Assembly: GCF_002105155.1 (NCBI RefSeq) | Contig: NW_019029005.1 | Coordinates: forward strand, 310,001 to 374,000 | DNA length: 64,000 bases | Direction: 5' to 3' | From: Lobosporangium transversale | Taxonomy: Eukaryota > Mortierellomycota > Mortierellomycetes > Mortierellales > Mortierellaceae | Part shown: piece after piece, positions 45,828 through 57,385 of the stretch | Layout of the letters: every line of letters begins with the position of its first letter | Numbering within the stretch: position 1 is the stretch's first letter | Program-made: the position numbers and the translations under genes | The notes under the pieces: model-generated | Seen by the model: the letters and a program-made list of their open reading frames with translations, nothing else | What the model was told of the DNA's origin: nothing | Database searches by the model: none

Positions 45828-45851
45828 TTTTTTTTTTTTTTTTTTTTTTTT
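45828..45851 (+). repeat. T24 homopolymer upstream of the 2OG oxygenase
   Basis: This T run ends about 46 bp before the ATG at 45898, on the sense strand, inside the 251-bp divergent promoter shared with the TFIIIC-subunit gene. Its placement fits a nucleosome-disfavouring promoter tract. Confidence 0.85.
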
Positions 45852-45897
45852 CTTATTTGGTCATTCCTTCTGTCCTAGTCGAACTGACCTAGAAACC

Positions 45898-47528
45898 ATG
45901 GGAAAGCTGTGAAAAGATCGCAAGCGACGACGTTTGCTCGCCGAGGTAACAGGTGTAGGAGCTCGTCAATTCGGAAAGAATCAAGAGAATCTCATCGGCA
46001 ATGATGAGAATACTTCACAAAACCTCACAAAGTCTTTTGGAGGTGTTGTCTCTGAAGAGGACATGGTTACCACCCTCCGTACTTTGCTGACATTGGAGCA
46101 GCATACTGATGTGTTCCGATCAAAAGTCATGCAAATCCCTTCGAGCAGTTATTCACCAGCTCCAACAGACAGCCACTGCAGCGTCTGGCATGGGTAAGAA
46201 TCACTTCCTACTAATAAGGCTATTTTAACTTGGAAAGCTGTAGCATGAGGCTCATGACCATTCTTAACATCATATTAGGACAAACCCAGTCGGCCGTATC
46301 TCTGATGCTTTGGTGGACGGCCGATGGAATGATGCTATGTCGGCGCTGGAGGAGATGAGGTCCCGAGGCCAGGTGCCCAAGTTAGGGGCTCTGCAACGGT
46401 GGGTGCGCGACTGTGATGCAGCATCTGCAAAGAGTGGTGCATTCGGAGACCCTGTTGTGTTGAGACTCCTAGACTCAATACTTAGAACAGTGGATCCTTC
46501 TATGATCCCCAAAAAAGTCAGTGTAGATGGTCAAGAGGAGTCCCCTGTGAGAATGCATCCAATGTGGCACGCATTCCCAAGAGTGGATGACAATGTCCAG
46601 AAATATGAAGCTGCCTTGGCAAAGACCTTGTTTTGTAAGCATTGTTTCAGTGTGGCGCTTATAAGTGCTTAGTATAACCTGGTGGTTTTCATTGAACTAA
46701 TTGGCCTCACCCACATCTCTCAGCGGAGGAAGAGGCAGAACACTACAGGGCCTCGTTTAGAATTGTTTCCCATCAAAAAGGACCACTCCGCCGGACTCCG
46801 AACCTACATGATTTCACACTTTATCTTTCTAAGCCCGATACCGTCCGTTTGTGCTACCGAGACAATCCTGCAGTACAACCTCCTGTCGAACGCATCGACA
46901 TGCCGCATGTGCCGGGTGCATTCTTACTAAAAGATGTACTCACTCGTAAAGAATGCCACCAGATGATCTCAGCTGCAGAATCCGTAGGATTTACTCCCGA
47001 TGTCCCCATTGTCGGAAGTGCAGCAGAATCTATCTCAGTGCTAGCGCACAACTTTTTCTGGATGGCTGATGACCAGTTGTTAGAGCATATTTATGCGCTG
47101 CAAGGCTCATTTTCCAGAGACCAGTGGTGATGGACGAGGAGCTGTTGGCATCAATTCGAGATGGAGGGTTTATCGGTACGTTCCTGGAGCTATCTATCGC
47201 ATTCATGTAGATGGGCAATGGCCAGGTAGTGGCCTAGATCCAGTGACAGGAAAGTACTTGTATGATGCATATGGGAGTAAGAGGTTGTCTCGGCTTACGT
47301 TCTTGGTTTATTTGAATGATGAGTTTGAGGGTGGCGGAACTACTTTTTTTACTCCTTCCGCTGATGTTGGCTTCATGGATGCAAGGGCAGTCTCACCGAG
47401 AGCAGGTAGCGTACTCTGTTTTCCCACACGGTGAAGCAGCAGGTAGCCTGCTCCATGAAGGATCTCCAGTACTCAAAGGAGCCAAATATATCATTCGAGC
47501 CGACGTCCTTTATGAAATCCCAGAGTGA
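45898..47528 (+). CDS. 2-oxoglutarate/Fe(II) prolyl-4-hydroxylase-like oxygenase
   Basis: The basic N-terminus (KDRKRRRLLAEVTGVGARQF) follows an ATG at 45898 after which the frame is disturbed. A helical domain (DALVDGRWNDAMSALEEMRS) precedes the catalytic double-stranded beta-helix: FLLKDVLTRKECHQMI, WRVYRYVPGAIYRIHVDG (iron-binding HxD), FLVYLNDEFEGGGTTFF and LLHEGSPVLKGAKYIIRAD (second iron His and the 2OG-binding basic residue). The frame ends EIPE and TGA at 47526-47528. An intron lies at about 46194-46278. Frame changes occur near 45910, 46130, 46640, 47130 and 47430. Such enzymes hydroxylate proline in protein substrates; the target is unknown. Confidence 0.82.
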
Positions 47529-47987
47529 TTATAGCATAAGATATATTTATTGTTTTATGGATAAAAGAATGTGATACCATCAGGTGTAAGTGTAGCCTTG
47601 CAGCCCTTTCTGAAACAAATTCTGTAAAAATCTCGAAAAAAAGGATGCAACCAGCCAATGCCACTGTATTCAAGAAACCCTTTTGACCACTGTGTCAATC
47701 CTCACTTTCTAGCCCATCTGCATCTTCGAAGTTGAATATATCTATATTCTGTGCTTATTATGACATTGTTATGGCAGATAGCCGTTATTGTTCACTTTGG
47801 GTCGTTGCTACGTATCAGATGTAGACCAGAATACATGATAGCCAAGTACTATACTCATATAAATGACAGGCTAGGCTAGAATCGGCCAAGCATAAATGTG
47901 TGCACTTTTTTTTTTTTTTTTTTTTTTTTTTTGTTTGTTTGAACCCTGAGGAAGCTTAAAATCAAGGCACTAAAATGAAGGCCTTGA
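47529..47987. other. convergent spacer with T27
   Basis: This separates the 3' ends of the oxygenase and ELM1-like genes. It contains a T27 run at 47906-47932. Nothing else is recognised. Confidence 0.5.
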
Positions 47988-49937
47988 TCAGCAGGTGCTA
48001 TTGGCTATCTCTTCAGGGATTCTTCTACCCGATATGCGACAATCCCTTATAATCTTGAGGCGCTGCGCAAGACGCTTGACCTCTTCTGTTCCCTGATCTG
48101 CTAGTAGCTTGTGGTTCCATGGTGGATGATCACCTGGATAACTCAAGGGGTCCGCAGTATCGTTAGTCGTTATATTAGAAACAATATTGGGTTCGTTGCC
48201 ACTCAAGACTGGAACACGACGCAGGCCGGAACGTGCGGGTCGCATTGTGATCTGCCAAGTACCGATGAAAAACCTTTAGCTTCCCACGAGCGAGCTCACC
48301 GCCAAGGATGTACACTGGTTTACTAGAGTAAAGGTTGGGGGCAATTAGAATCAGAAAGAGTATAACGAGACAGGCTAATAATTCACAACTTTCTAAAGTA
48401 ATGAAAAAAAATAAAATAAAATAAAATAAAATAGAAGGACTTACCCAGTGGCCAGAGCTTCGTTGGTCATTGCAACCGAATCTGCTGTGACCACAATTTT
48501 GTCCGCTAATGCCAGCATAGCCTCGTATGGATTATGATCATTGATGAATCCTATAGTATCTTGGACCTTACATCAGCGACCGGATCATAAACGTAAAGCC
48601 TGTTCTCATCCTGAATATGACTTTCGAGCTTTTTGACTGCGACTTTGGTATTATCGGCAGTCCTTTGCGAAAACGAAAGTAAGACTCTGGAGCCTTGAAC
48701 ATCCAATAAGCGGGATAGCCGACTGATTAGTCTTTCAGTATTGTGCGAGCAATCTTCGTTCGGACCACCAATCAGTATGGTAACAATGGGCTGTCGAGTT
48801 AGCCCGTTTCTATTTCCCTGATTGAAAAAGGATTTTGGAATAAGTTCTAGTTCAAAAGCCTTGCGTTTAGCAACATCAAGTGATCTTTGAGTGATGGTAT
48901 TAAGCGTTGAATTGATACGGAAGTAATTTTTTTGATCTTTCATCAGCCCCAGACCCGCTATAGGCGTCAGAAAAAAAGGAAGAGGGTTATCAGCATTGAC
49001 CAAATACGTATTTGAAGCATCATTCAAACCACCCACAATTATTTTACCAAGCTGGACTAGATTTCGTGCCGTTGAAGGAACACTTGATCGAAATGCACAA
49101 ATGGTAAAGCAGGAAAATGAATATGGGCTATGAGAGAGCAAAGGGAAGAGACGTATGCCATGATTGGTCAATGCCTCAGAGGCGAATTAAATTATTTTGG
49201 ATGGACAGTTTAAAAGCAGTGGTACCTGAAAATGATGCCTTTCCACTCATCCTTGATACATGCACAGACCAGGAAAAGCTTTGGCCCCCGAACCAATCAC
49301 AAAACTAGGATATGGTGCAGCCAATGCATCACCTTCCATGAACCATGGTAGTTTGTCCGCTAATCACAGTTTTAGCAACAATGTATCGCCGATTTTAATT
49401 AACAGGAGAGTCAAGGTTACCATACGTCACAGGTCAAGCGAGAAACCTACTCGATTTCCTATTGACAACATGATGATAGTCCCATTAAAAGTTTTTTGAA
49501 AGGCGTTGGAATCCATTGTAAACCTAAAGATTGAAGTTACGGAATAGGGCTTGTTATTCTATATATCAACCTCCTGTAGAGCAAGCGTTTGGTTTATTAC
49601 CTTGGGCGCCATTTAAACACGCTTGATAGCCCAAGGAAGCCCAAGTGCTTCGGCGAGAGCAATAGACTCCTTGTCAGCACTGACAGATCCCTCTGATATA
49701 ATCCAAGTGACGGGTGTAGTAGGTTGATATACAGCCCGGGGGGCAAAGCGTGTTCTTCGATAGGCTTTTTCGTGCATAGCTTTTGTAGCATATAGATTCC
49801 GATGGCACCATATTAACCGGCGACTTTTGGAGCATACTGTTCAGAGTCATGGTCGTACGATTCAGCTGATTAGCAGACAGAAGTACATGACGGGTTGTAA
49901 ATCCTGCGACAGTTCGCAAGGGATCCATGATGTGCAT
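47988..49937 (-). CDS. ELM1-like protein (mitochondrial fission ELM1 / DUF1022 family)
   Basis: The family is best known from plants, where ELM1 recruits a dynamin-related protein to mitochondria, and from proteobacteria. Motifs in order: VTWIISEGSVSADKESIALA with EALGLPWAIKRV near 49700-49610; IVTILIGGPNEDCSHNTE near 48790; RVLLSFSQRTADNTKVAV; then SKILNPYEAMLALADKIV and VTADSVAMTNEALATG near 48540-48450. After an intron with (AAAAT)n near 48403-48435, PVYILGGELARGKLKVFH continues. The protein ends NSTC. The ATG at 49937 begins a segment joined to the rest by a frame change near 49700. The biochemical role of the family is unclear, and glycosyltransferase-like folds have been suggested. Confidence 0.72.
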
Positions 49938-50032
49938 TCAATACTGTCCAATTCTGATCGATGCCAAAAGCAGGATGCATGGCCAAAAAACAAGTACAAA
50001 GTACTAAATTTTCTCACGATTTGAATTGGCTC

Positions 50033-50052
50033 TTTTTTTTTTTTTTTTTTTT
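50033..50052 (+). repeat. T20 homopolymer upstream of pyroglutamyl peptidase
   Basis: This sense-strand T run lies 60 bp before the ATG at 50113, within the 175-bp divergent promoter shared with the ELM1-like gene. Confidence 0.9.
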
Positions 50053-50112
50053 GCTTCCTCAGCATTCCATCCTTTCCCATTATTAATTCTTCACCTCGCT
50101 TCCATCATCATT

Positions 50113-50958
50113 ATGGCGCCTATTACCCCCCACAGCAAGGTCAAGGTCGTATTGACCGGCTTTGAGGTAATAGGCACATAGACATGGGTCATTTGCATAT
50201 TTTTGTACCTGATATTGAATAAACTTTCACTTCTTGACATTCTTCTATTTATACATCTACTCCCTTTTCTTTTGTAGCCTTTTGGCAAACATTTGACAAA
50301 CCCTTCATGGCTGTCCGTCCAACCTCTCAATTGTAATACTTTACAACTGCCCCCTCACTCCGAGCAGGATCCCAAGCATCATAAAGCTACAGAAGCATAT
50401 ATCGTGTGCCAGGAGTTGCCAGTCGAATACCGTAAGGTTCCTGATCTCGTGCCGGCCTTACATGCTCAGCACAGCAGAAACAAGCAAGCGGAGGAAGAAT
50501 CTGAGGATTTTATAAAGACTTACTATATTCATGTTGGCGTTGGTCGCGATGGACATACTGCGATTGAAACACAGGCCCATCGAGTCGGTTACTCCCATCC
50601 AGATAATTCGCAGTGGAATCCGGAATCAAAAGATATTCCTCCTGTTTCTAGAGATGCTTGGTCTAATGATCCTGAGCGCCTGACTACAACTATCGACACT
50701 GAAGCGTTGGCTGAATACTTAAAGACCGAGAAAGGCTGGATTTGTGAAAAAAGCATGGATGCTGGGTTATATCTTTGTGAATATACATTTTACTTGAGCA
50801 TGGCTGAGAGACACAGAAGAATTCAAGCAGGAGAGGAGGGTGAGGACGAGCGAGCTTGTTTATTCGTGCATCTTCCTTCGGTTGGTAACCCATACTCACT
50901 AGAGGAACTTCAACAGTTCGTCAAGGACATGGTTATTGCAGTTGTCACTCAATATTAG
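50113..50958 (+). CDS. pyroglutamyl peptidase I (peptidase family C15)
   Basis: This cysteine peptidase removes N-terminal pyroglutamate. Exon 1 (50113-50166) encodes MAPITPHSKVKVVLTGFE. A 111-bp intron (50167-50277) follows, then PFGKHLTNPSW, matching the family start TGFEPFG...NPS. The catalytic residues are placed as expected: Glu in IETQAHRVGY, Cys in AGLYLCEYTFY and His in FVHLPSVGNP. The frame is intact and ends QY and TAG. The 245-codon length fits eukaryotic members. It is cytosolic, with no targeting signal visible. Confidence 0.92.
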
Positions 50959-51055
50959 AAGTACTGTCCTGGCATTGAAACTTTTTTACTGCGCAAAAAC
51001 TTGTGCTGATTAAAAAATCTTATTTTCATAGAAACGCAGTCTCAAAATGTAAACA

Positions 51056-51082
51056 TTTTTTTTTTTTTTTTTTTTTTTTTTT
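51056..51082 (+). repeat. T27 homopolymer upstream of NMD3
   Basis: Sense-strand T run about 130 bp before the NMD3 ATG and about 100 bp after the pyroglutamyl peptidase stop. The two genes are in tandem, so it probably belongs to the NMD3 promoter. Confidence 0.9.
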
Positions 51083-51213
51083 CCTTTCTAAAGGAAGCAA
51101 TTTGTCATCGACAGGCCGCAGCATTGGTTTTCTTCCATTGTTCCCTCACTGCCCTCACATCTTTACATTCAACTTATTTCTTTCCTCGCTTTCTTTTCCT
51201 TCAGTACATAACA

Positions 51214-52946
51214 ATGGAGTATCGACCAGAGCTCACTCAACAACAAATGTAAGGAACAGTATATAACCCCATCGACTTTACTTGTTACTTGTACTTGTAA
51301 AAATTTGTTGTTTTTAAATAAGTATGTTTTTATATCTCTTCATATGATACTCTAGTCTTTGTTGTTCATGTGGAACAACTATTCCCCAAACCCTACGAAT
51401 ATGTGTATCAACTGTATTCGTAATCAAGTTGATATAACTGAAGGGATCCCAAAGCACGCCACCATCTGCTTCTGCCGTAACTGCGAACGTTACCTTCAGC
51501 CTCCTATGCATTGGGTTGCTTGCCAGTTGGAGTCGAGAGAACTACTTGCATTGTGCTTAAAGAAGCTCAAGGGTCTAAATAAAGTCCGCCTTGTCGATGC
51601 AGGCTTTATCTGGACAGAACCTCATTCAAAACGTATCAAGCTCAAGTTGACTATCCAAAAAGAAGTCTTTACCTCGACTATTCTGCAACAAATTTTTGAA
51701 GTCGAGTTTGTCGTCTCGCATCAGCAGTGTGATGACTGTGCCAAGGTCATGGCTCAAAATACATGGAAAGCTATGGTTCAAGTTCGTCAAAAGGTTGATC
51801 ACAAACGTACTTTCTTATACTTGGAGCAGTTGATTATCAAGCATAGTGCACACAAGGAGACTATTAACATCAAAGAATGCAAAGACGGAATCGATTTTTA
51901 CTATGGATCTCGTTCACATGCCTTGAAAATGGTCGAATTCCTGGCAGCAGTCACGCCATTGAGGAGTAAATCCTCTGAACAGCTCATTTCTACCGATATT
52001 CATTCAGGATCATCAAATTACAAGTTCAGTTACTCGGTTGAGTTGGTTCCTATCTGTAAAGATGACTTGCTTTGTTTACCACCTAAGGTTGCTAAGGCCT
52101 TGGGAAACATCAGTCCCTTGGTCATATGTTATAGAGTTGGAAATTCTGTCCATGTCATGGATGTAAACACACTTGCTGTTGCAGAGGTCTCGACCCAAAC
52201 ATACTGGCGTACTCCCTTTCAAGCATTAGCATCGGTGAAACAATTGACTGAGTACTATGTCCTCGATGTTGAGCCTTGTGGGCCTGTCCGTGGCAAGTAT
52301 GTCTTGGCCGACATCCAGGTAGCTCGTGCAAATGACGTTGGCCGTAACGATACCACTTTCTTTGCGCGCTCTCATCTTGGAGGTGTTCTCAACCCTGGTG
52401 ACAGTGTTATGGGCTATGATATTGCATCATCCAACTTCAACAACGATGCATTCGATGGACTTCACCGAGGATCTTTGCCAGATGTAATTTTGATCAAGAA
52501 GGCTTACCCAGCACATCGAAAGCGCAATCGTGGACGTAACTGGCAATTGCGACAGCTCCAGAAGGAAGAGGAGGAAATGGCTCCTCGCAAACAAGATCAA
52601 GAACGCATCGAGCATGATTATGAAATGTTCTTGCGCGATCTTGAAGAAGATCCAGAACTTCGAGCTACTATTAATCTTTATAGAGGTGTGTATCTTTTAG
52701 CATCATTTATATTTTGCACCAATGAGCACACATATATTAATTTTATTGTTATTGTTATTACTATTTATCAATTCTATAGCTGACAAGCCGAAACCGGTGC
52801 AAGATTCAAATATGGATAATGAGTCGGACTTTGAAGACGAAGATTTCCCTGAGGTTCAGTTAGATGAGCTCTTGGACAACCTCAATTTGGATGATGGCCC
52901 TGATGGCGAGTTTTCGGAGGAGGGTGAAGACATGATGATGGATTAA
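51214..52946 (+). CDS. NMD3: 60S ribosomal subunit export adaptor NMD3
   Basis: NMD3 binds pre-60S subunits and carries the export signal recognised by Crm1. Exon 1 encodes MEYRPELTQQQ. Intron 1 is 51249-51355. Zinc-binding pairs follow: CCSC, CINC (PTNMCINCIRNQVDITEG), CFCRNC and CDDC. The conserved core includes YLEQLIIKHSAHK, GIDFYYGSRSHALKMVEFL and LPDVILIKKAYP. Intron 2 is 52686-52779. The acidic tail (DLEEDPELRATINLY and DFEDEDFPEVQLDELLDNL) would hold the Leu-rich export signal. The stop is at 52944-52946. One base appears missing near 51390, at an A run, between the first two Cys pairs. Confidence 0.95.
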
Positions 52947-53764
52947 GCATCATCACCGAAGCAGAATACTTGTAGATTATATCCTCCATCCAACTCCTAC
53001 ATTTTTTCATATTTTTGTTTGTAAAACAATGATGTCCATAAACTTTAGCATCCTAGACACTGGTTTCATTCAAACATTAATGGCCCACTTCATATGAACT
53101 TTTGGTTATACAAAGTCTATAATTCTACTGCTCAGTAACTCTCCGCTCAAAAGACATGACTTTTCTGGGCTCAAGTTAGTTGATAGCTCCACTATAATCG
53201 CAGTCCAGCCTTTTCCTTGGTCATACCCTCATGGATATTTAATAGTCCATTATATTATTAATAAACAATTGGTAGTTTAAGAGCTGAGGCAACGTGTTAC
53301 TCTGCTTAAGTTTCTACTCTGTGTGAGCTTTTAGCCTAATAACATGCTAGGTAAATCATTAGAAAACGTATGAAGAAAAAGGCAAATATACTACAGAATC
53401 CGAAGCCGGCTCTTGATGCAAGTTAGTTTTAGGATAGATCAGCTCCGTTAGGGTTTAGCCTGCTTCACTCGTTATTATTTCGCGGCGTCCTTGGAGTTTT
53501 TTTATTTTATTATGAGTCCAGTTTACAGTTAGATATTCTTGGCGGGCCTTCCCAAGAAAGGTAAATGTCTTGTCCCTTGCTCACTGACTTTAGGCCAGTT
53601 ACTGTGAGGGTATGCGGCGTCCAAGCGCTTGCTGTGTGCTTAATAGGTCGCATGCAGATCTCGTGGCAGTTATTTTGACGTACTCAAAATGTTAAGTAAT
53701 GTGGATGGATAAATCTAGTGTATGGAATAATGAGAATGGGAGAAGCATATTGACAAAAGCAGTT

Positions 53765-53795
<31 letters not shown>

Positions 53796-54174
53796 GAATC
53801 GATAGGATAAGAGGATAGATAATTCGAATGAAGACTGACCAGCATGGGGAAGGTTCTTTCATACTTCTTACTTTAATTTCATCGCCACATTCCACGTGTA
53901 ACTAAATATGGCTCGTGCTCAAATAAAGTTGGCTGGTTTGGAACGGCGTTCGTCAAGATCATCGAGTTATCTAAGTCGTCCAACATACCAAGGCGCCAAG
54001 ATACTCAAGATACCCAAGATAAGCAAGGAATTTCAACCAAGCAGGACACCCAAGCTAGCGAATTAAAACCGGAAATATTAGATTGTGCAAATCTCTAATA
54101 CTACTTTATTGATGCAAAAAAAATGTGAAAAGGCCAATTGTCTAAAACTACTTTTATGTCTATTTTTACTTTAT
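52947..54174. other. 1.2 kb convergent spacer
   Basis: This lies between the 3' ends of NMD3 (+) and mitochondrial EF-G (-). It contains an A26 run at 53765-53790. Several moderately GC-rich stretches near 53400-53660 resemble nothing I can name. No ORF over 70 codons carries a recognisable domain. Confidence 0.5.
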
Positions 54175-56739
54175 TTACTTCTGCTCTTCCTTCTGCTTCT
54201 TCTGATATGCCTTGATCAATTCAATCTGGTCCTGAGGTTGTACCCTTTGATGACGAAGGTACTCCATCGAGAACTCACCCTTGCCTTGGGATTGACCACG
54301 GATCTCAGAGGCATATCCAAACATGGCATTCAGCGAAACCTCTGCCACACAACTAAAGTAGTCCTCTCCAGACTCTGTATCGACAATAGTTCCTTTGCGC
54401 TTGTTGATACCACCAATGACTGTACCTTGGAACTCAATAGGTGCAGTAACATCAACCTTCATGATAGGCTCCATAATCACGGGGTTGGCTTTCATATACG
54501 CTTCCTTGAATGCGTTCAATGTTGCAAGCTTGAAAGCCAATTCTGAGGAATCGACAGCGTGAGCGGCTCCATCCTCAAGGATCATGCGAACACCAGTGAT
54601 GGGGTGTCCAATCAAGAAACCCTTCTGCATGCCCTCACGGAATCCCTTCTCACAAGCAGGAATAAAGTTAGTAGGAATGTTACCTCCCACAACTCTGGAT
54701 TCAAAGAAGGCATCTTTGCCATCCTCGTCACTCTCTGCAGGTTCAATATATCCTTGGACACGACCATACTGACCAGCTCCTCCAGACTGCTTCTTGTGAG
54801 TGTAGTTGAACTTGGCCGAGTTCGTAATAGCCTCACGGAAAGCGACCTGAGGCTTTCCAGTCACACAGTCGACATTGTACTCACGGCGCATACGTTCAAC
54901 ATAAATTTCCAGGTGCAACTCTCCCATACCAGAGATAATAGTCTCTTTGGTCTCAGAATCGACGTGAACCGTGAAGGTAGGATCCTCTTTCTGGAAACGG
55001 TTCAGGGCCTTGGAGAAGTTTGGAGTCTCCTTGCCTTAGGCTTAAGCGACAGTGAAATGACAGGGGTAGGGACGAACATCGAGGTCATGGTATATTGGAG
55101 AGCGCCATCTGTAAAAGTATCTCCAGAGGAACAGTCAACACCAAACATGGCACAGATCTCTCCGGGTCCAATCTCATCAACATCCTCGAGCTCATCGGCA
55201 TGCATGCGTACCAGACGAGGGACCTTGACCTTCTTATCGTTCTTAACGTTGGTGATGAACCCTCCGCGACGCAACATACCCTGATAGACACGCATATAAG
55301 TCAGCTGACCGAAGCGCCCTTCTTCCAACTTGAAAGCCAAACCAACAAAGGGATCCTTCTCGCCTGATGATAGCGTAACCTTGGCTTCCTCATTCTTGAT
55401 GTCCAAAGCAATATTCTCAACTTCATTGGGACTGGGAAGATAGGCGCAAACAGCGTCCAAGAGAGGCTGGACGCCCTTGTTCTTGATAGCAGATCCCATC
55501 ATGACTGGGATGAACTTACGGGCGATAGTGGCGCGACGAATAGCTTCCTAGATAATCATGATTTATATTAAAATTCACATCAGTATCAACCAATTATAGA
55601 TGTATTTGTTATAATGGGCTTTAGATCTTTTAAACACTCACTTACAGCCAGCTGCTCACTTGTGGGGGTTTCCTCCATGATAAACATATCCGACATGGTC
55701 TCATCAACCTCAGCCAAATGCTCGAAGAGTTCAGTACGCTTGGTCTTAGCGAGCTCCAAGAACTCCTGTGGGATCTCGCTCTCAACGACCTGGATTCTGG
55801 ATGGATAAATATTCAGCAGTTTCGAGTAAGTTTCACAAACAAACTAACAAACAAATAAACAAATGAGACGCACGGACTTTCAATAGTTTAGATAAAGCAT
55901 TTACCCATCCTGGCCTTCAAAGGTGATAGCCTTCCATTTCAGAAGATCAATAACACCCTTGAAATTATCCTCAGCACCCATCGGGATCTGAAGGGCGGCG
56001 GCATGCATCTTCAATTTGGTCCGGAGAGCATCTACAACCTTCCACGGATTTGCACCAGCACTAATAAGATTAGAGATTCAACATAGTCATATGAAATGCG
56101 CAATGTAAGTACGTTTTGATGAACATCATTAAAGTACTGTCAACATCGATAATACTTTCGAGAATGCTATTGCTAGGATTGAAGTATTTACCGATCCATC
56201 TTATTGATGAAGCAAATCCTAGGGACGTTATAACGCTTCATTTGGCGGTCGACCGTGATTGTTTGAGATTGTACTCCACTGACAGCGCACAAAACAAGCA
56301 CAGCTCCATCCAAAACACGAAGAGCTCTTTCCACTTCGATGGTGAAATCAACGTGCCCTATATTGAACATGCGATTAACACAAATCAGTCCTTCTCGAGC
56401 CTTTTTTCTTGAATCAATTATTCAAAACCGTTTTCATATTTCCTTCTTCTTACCAGGTGTATCGATGATGTTAAAGTTATAGTCCTTCCATGCCGCATAA
56501 GTGGCAGCGCTCTGAATAGTGATTCCCTTCTCACGCTCCAAGTCCATTGAATCCATCTTAGCCCCAACATTGTCCTTGCCACGAACTTCATGAATTTGGT
56601 TGATACGACCAGTAAAAAAAAGGACACGCTCCGTCAATGTTGTCTTTCCGGAATCAATATGGGCCGAGATACCAATATTGCGCAACCTGTCAATCGATCC
56701 CTATGATCAGAGAAGGATTTCCAGGATTAATAATTGAAG

Positions 56740-56770
<31 letters not shown>

Positions 56771-57039
56771 GCAGCTAGACTTACAGGCTTCACAGGCTGT
56801 GCAGAAGCCGAACTCCAGCGCTTTTGGATCATTCCGACAAGAACCTTTCCAGTACCCTGAGCAGCATGATCCTTCTGAACATGCCAGCGGGGTTGCAAAT
56901 AGAGCATATCTGGGTTAAAGCAGTTTTTTTTGGTGGCAGTGGCAGTGCTGTTGCTGCCATACATAGCTGTTGAGAATGTACGACGGGCCTGTGCGGTCAG
57001 CGCACTGTGTGCGTTGATGAAAGAACGGAAGAAAGTCAT
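54175..57039 (-). CDS. MEF1: mitochondrial translation elongation factor G (mEF-G1)
   Basis: This GTPase drives ribosome translocation in mitochondria. The ATG at 57039 starts a Ser/Arg/Ala-rich presequence ([20 protein letters not shown]). The G domain shows [18 protein letters not shown] (G1), [18 protein letters not shown] (G3) and CFINKMDR (G4). Later domains include [37 protein letters not shown] and [16 protein letters not shown], and the chain ends QKKQKEEQK. Introns: 56701-56784 (A30 run), 56358-56453, 56061-56191, 55797-55904 and 55548-55645. One base is missing near 55033 (domain II/III junction); otherwise the exons join cleanly. Confidence 0.96.
56740..56769 (+). repeat. A30 homopolymer in the first mEF-G intron
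   Basis: This run (T on the sense strand) fills over a third of the 84-bp intron 56701-56784. Confidence 0.95.
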
Positions 57040-57385
57040 AACGAAGAACAATGAATGAGCAACCAAGAAGTAAAGGATCTCTTGAATGTATTCCAGAAGT
57101 TGGAACGAAAGAAAACAAAAAAGAGAGAGAGGACTGTCGGAAGAAAAGGAAAGTAGCCCAAAGGAAGGCAGAAGTGCGGAAGGGAGAGGGCGAGTGAGAG
57201 TGGAAGAGGAGGAAAGAAGAGAAGACAGTCAGGTACCAACCAATGCACGAGTGACTGCATTTCTTTCGGACAATACTTTTTTGTAAACAAACAGTCGCAA
57301 ATGGCAAGTGGCAAGTGATCAGTAGTAGTGAACAAGTAGAGGGAACACCCTTTACTTTTATTTACAATTTAACCCCTAAAATCTC
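57040..57385. promoter_or_regulatory. upstream region of mitochondrial EF-G
   Basis: About 350 bp between the EF-G start and the enoyl-CoA hydratase stop. GA-rich on the plus strand at 57110-57230, so polypyrimidine on the EF-G sense strand. No other element is recognised. Confidence 0.5.

Noticed and set aside
55002-55040. Programmed ribosomal frameshift in mitochondrial EF-G or the other broken genes
   Set aside because: The breaks occur at unrelated sequences in many unrelated genes, mostly as one lost base near short homopolymers, without a common slippery motif.
54559-55284. 241-codon plus-strand frame
   Set aside because: It is antisense to well-conserved mitochondrial EF-G coding sequence and has no domain of its own; it is a shadow of that gene.
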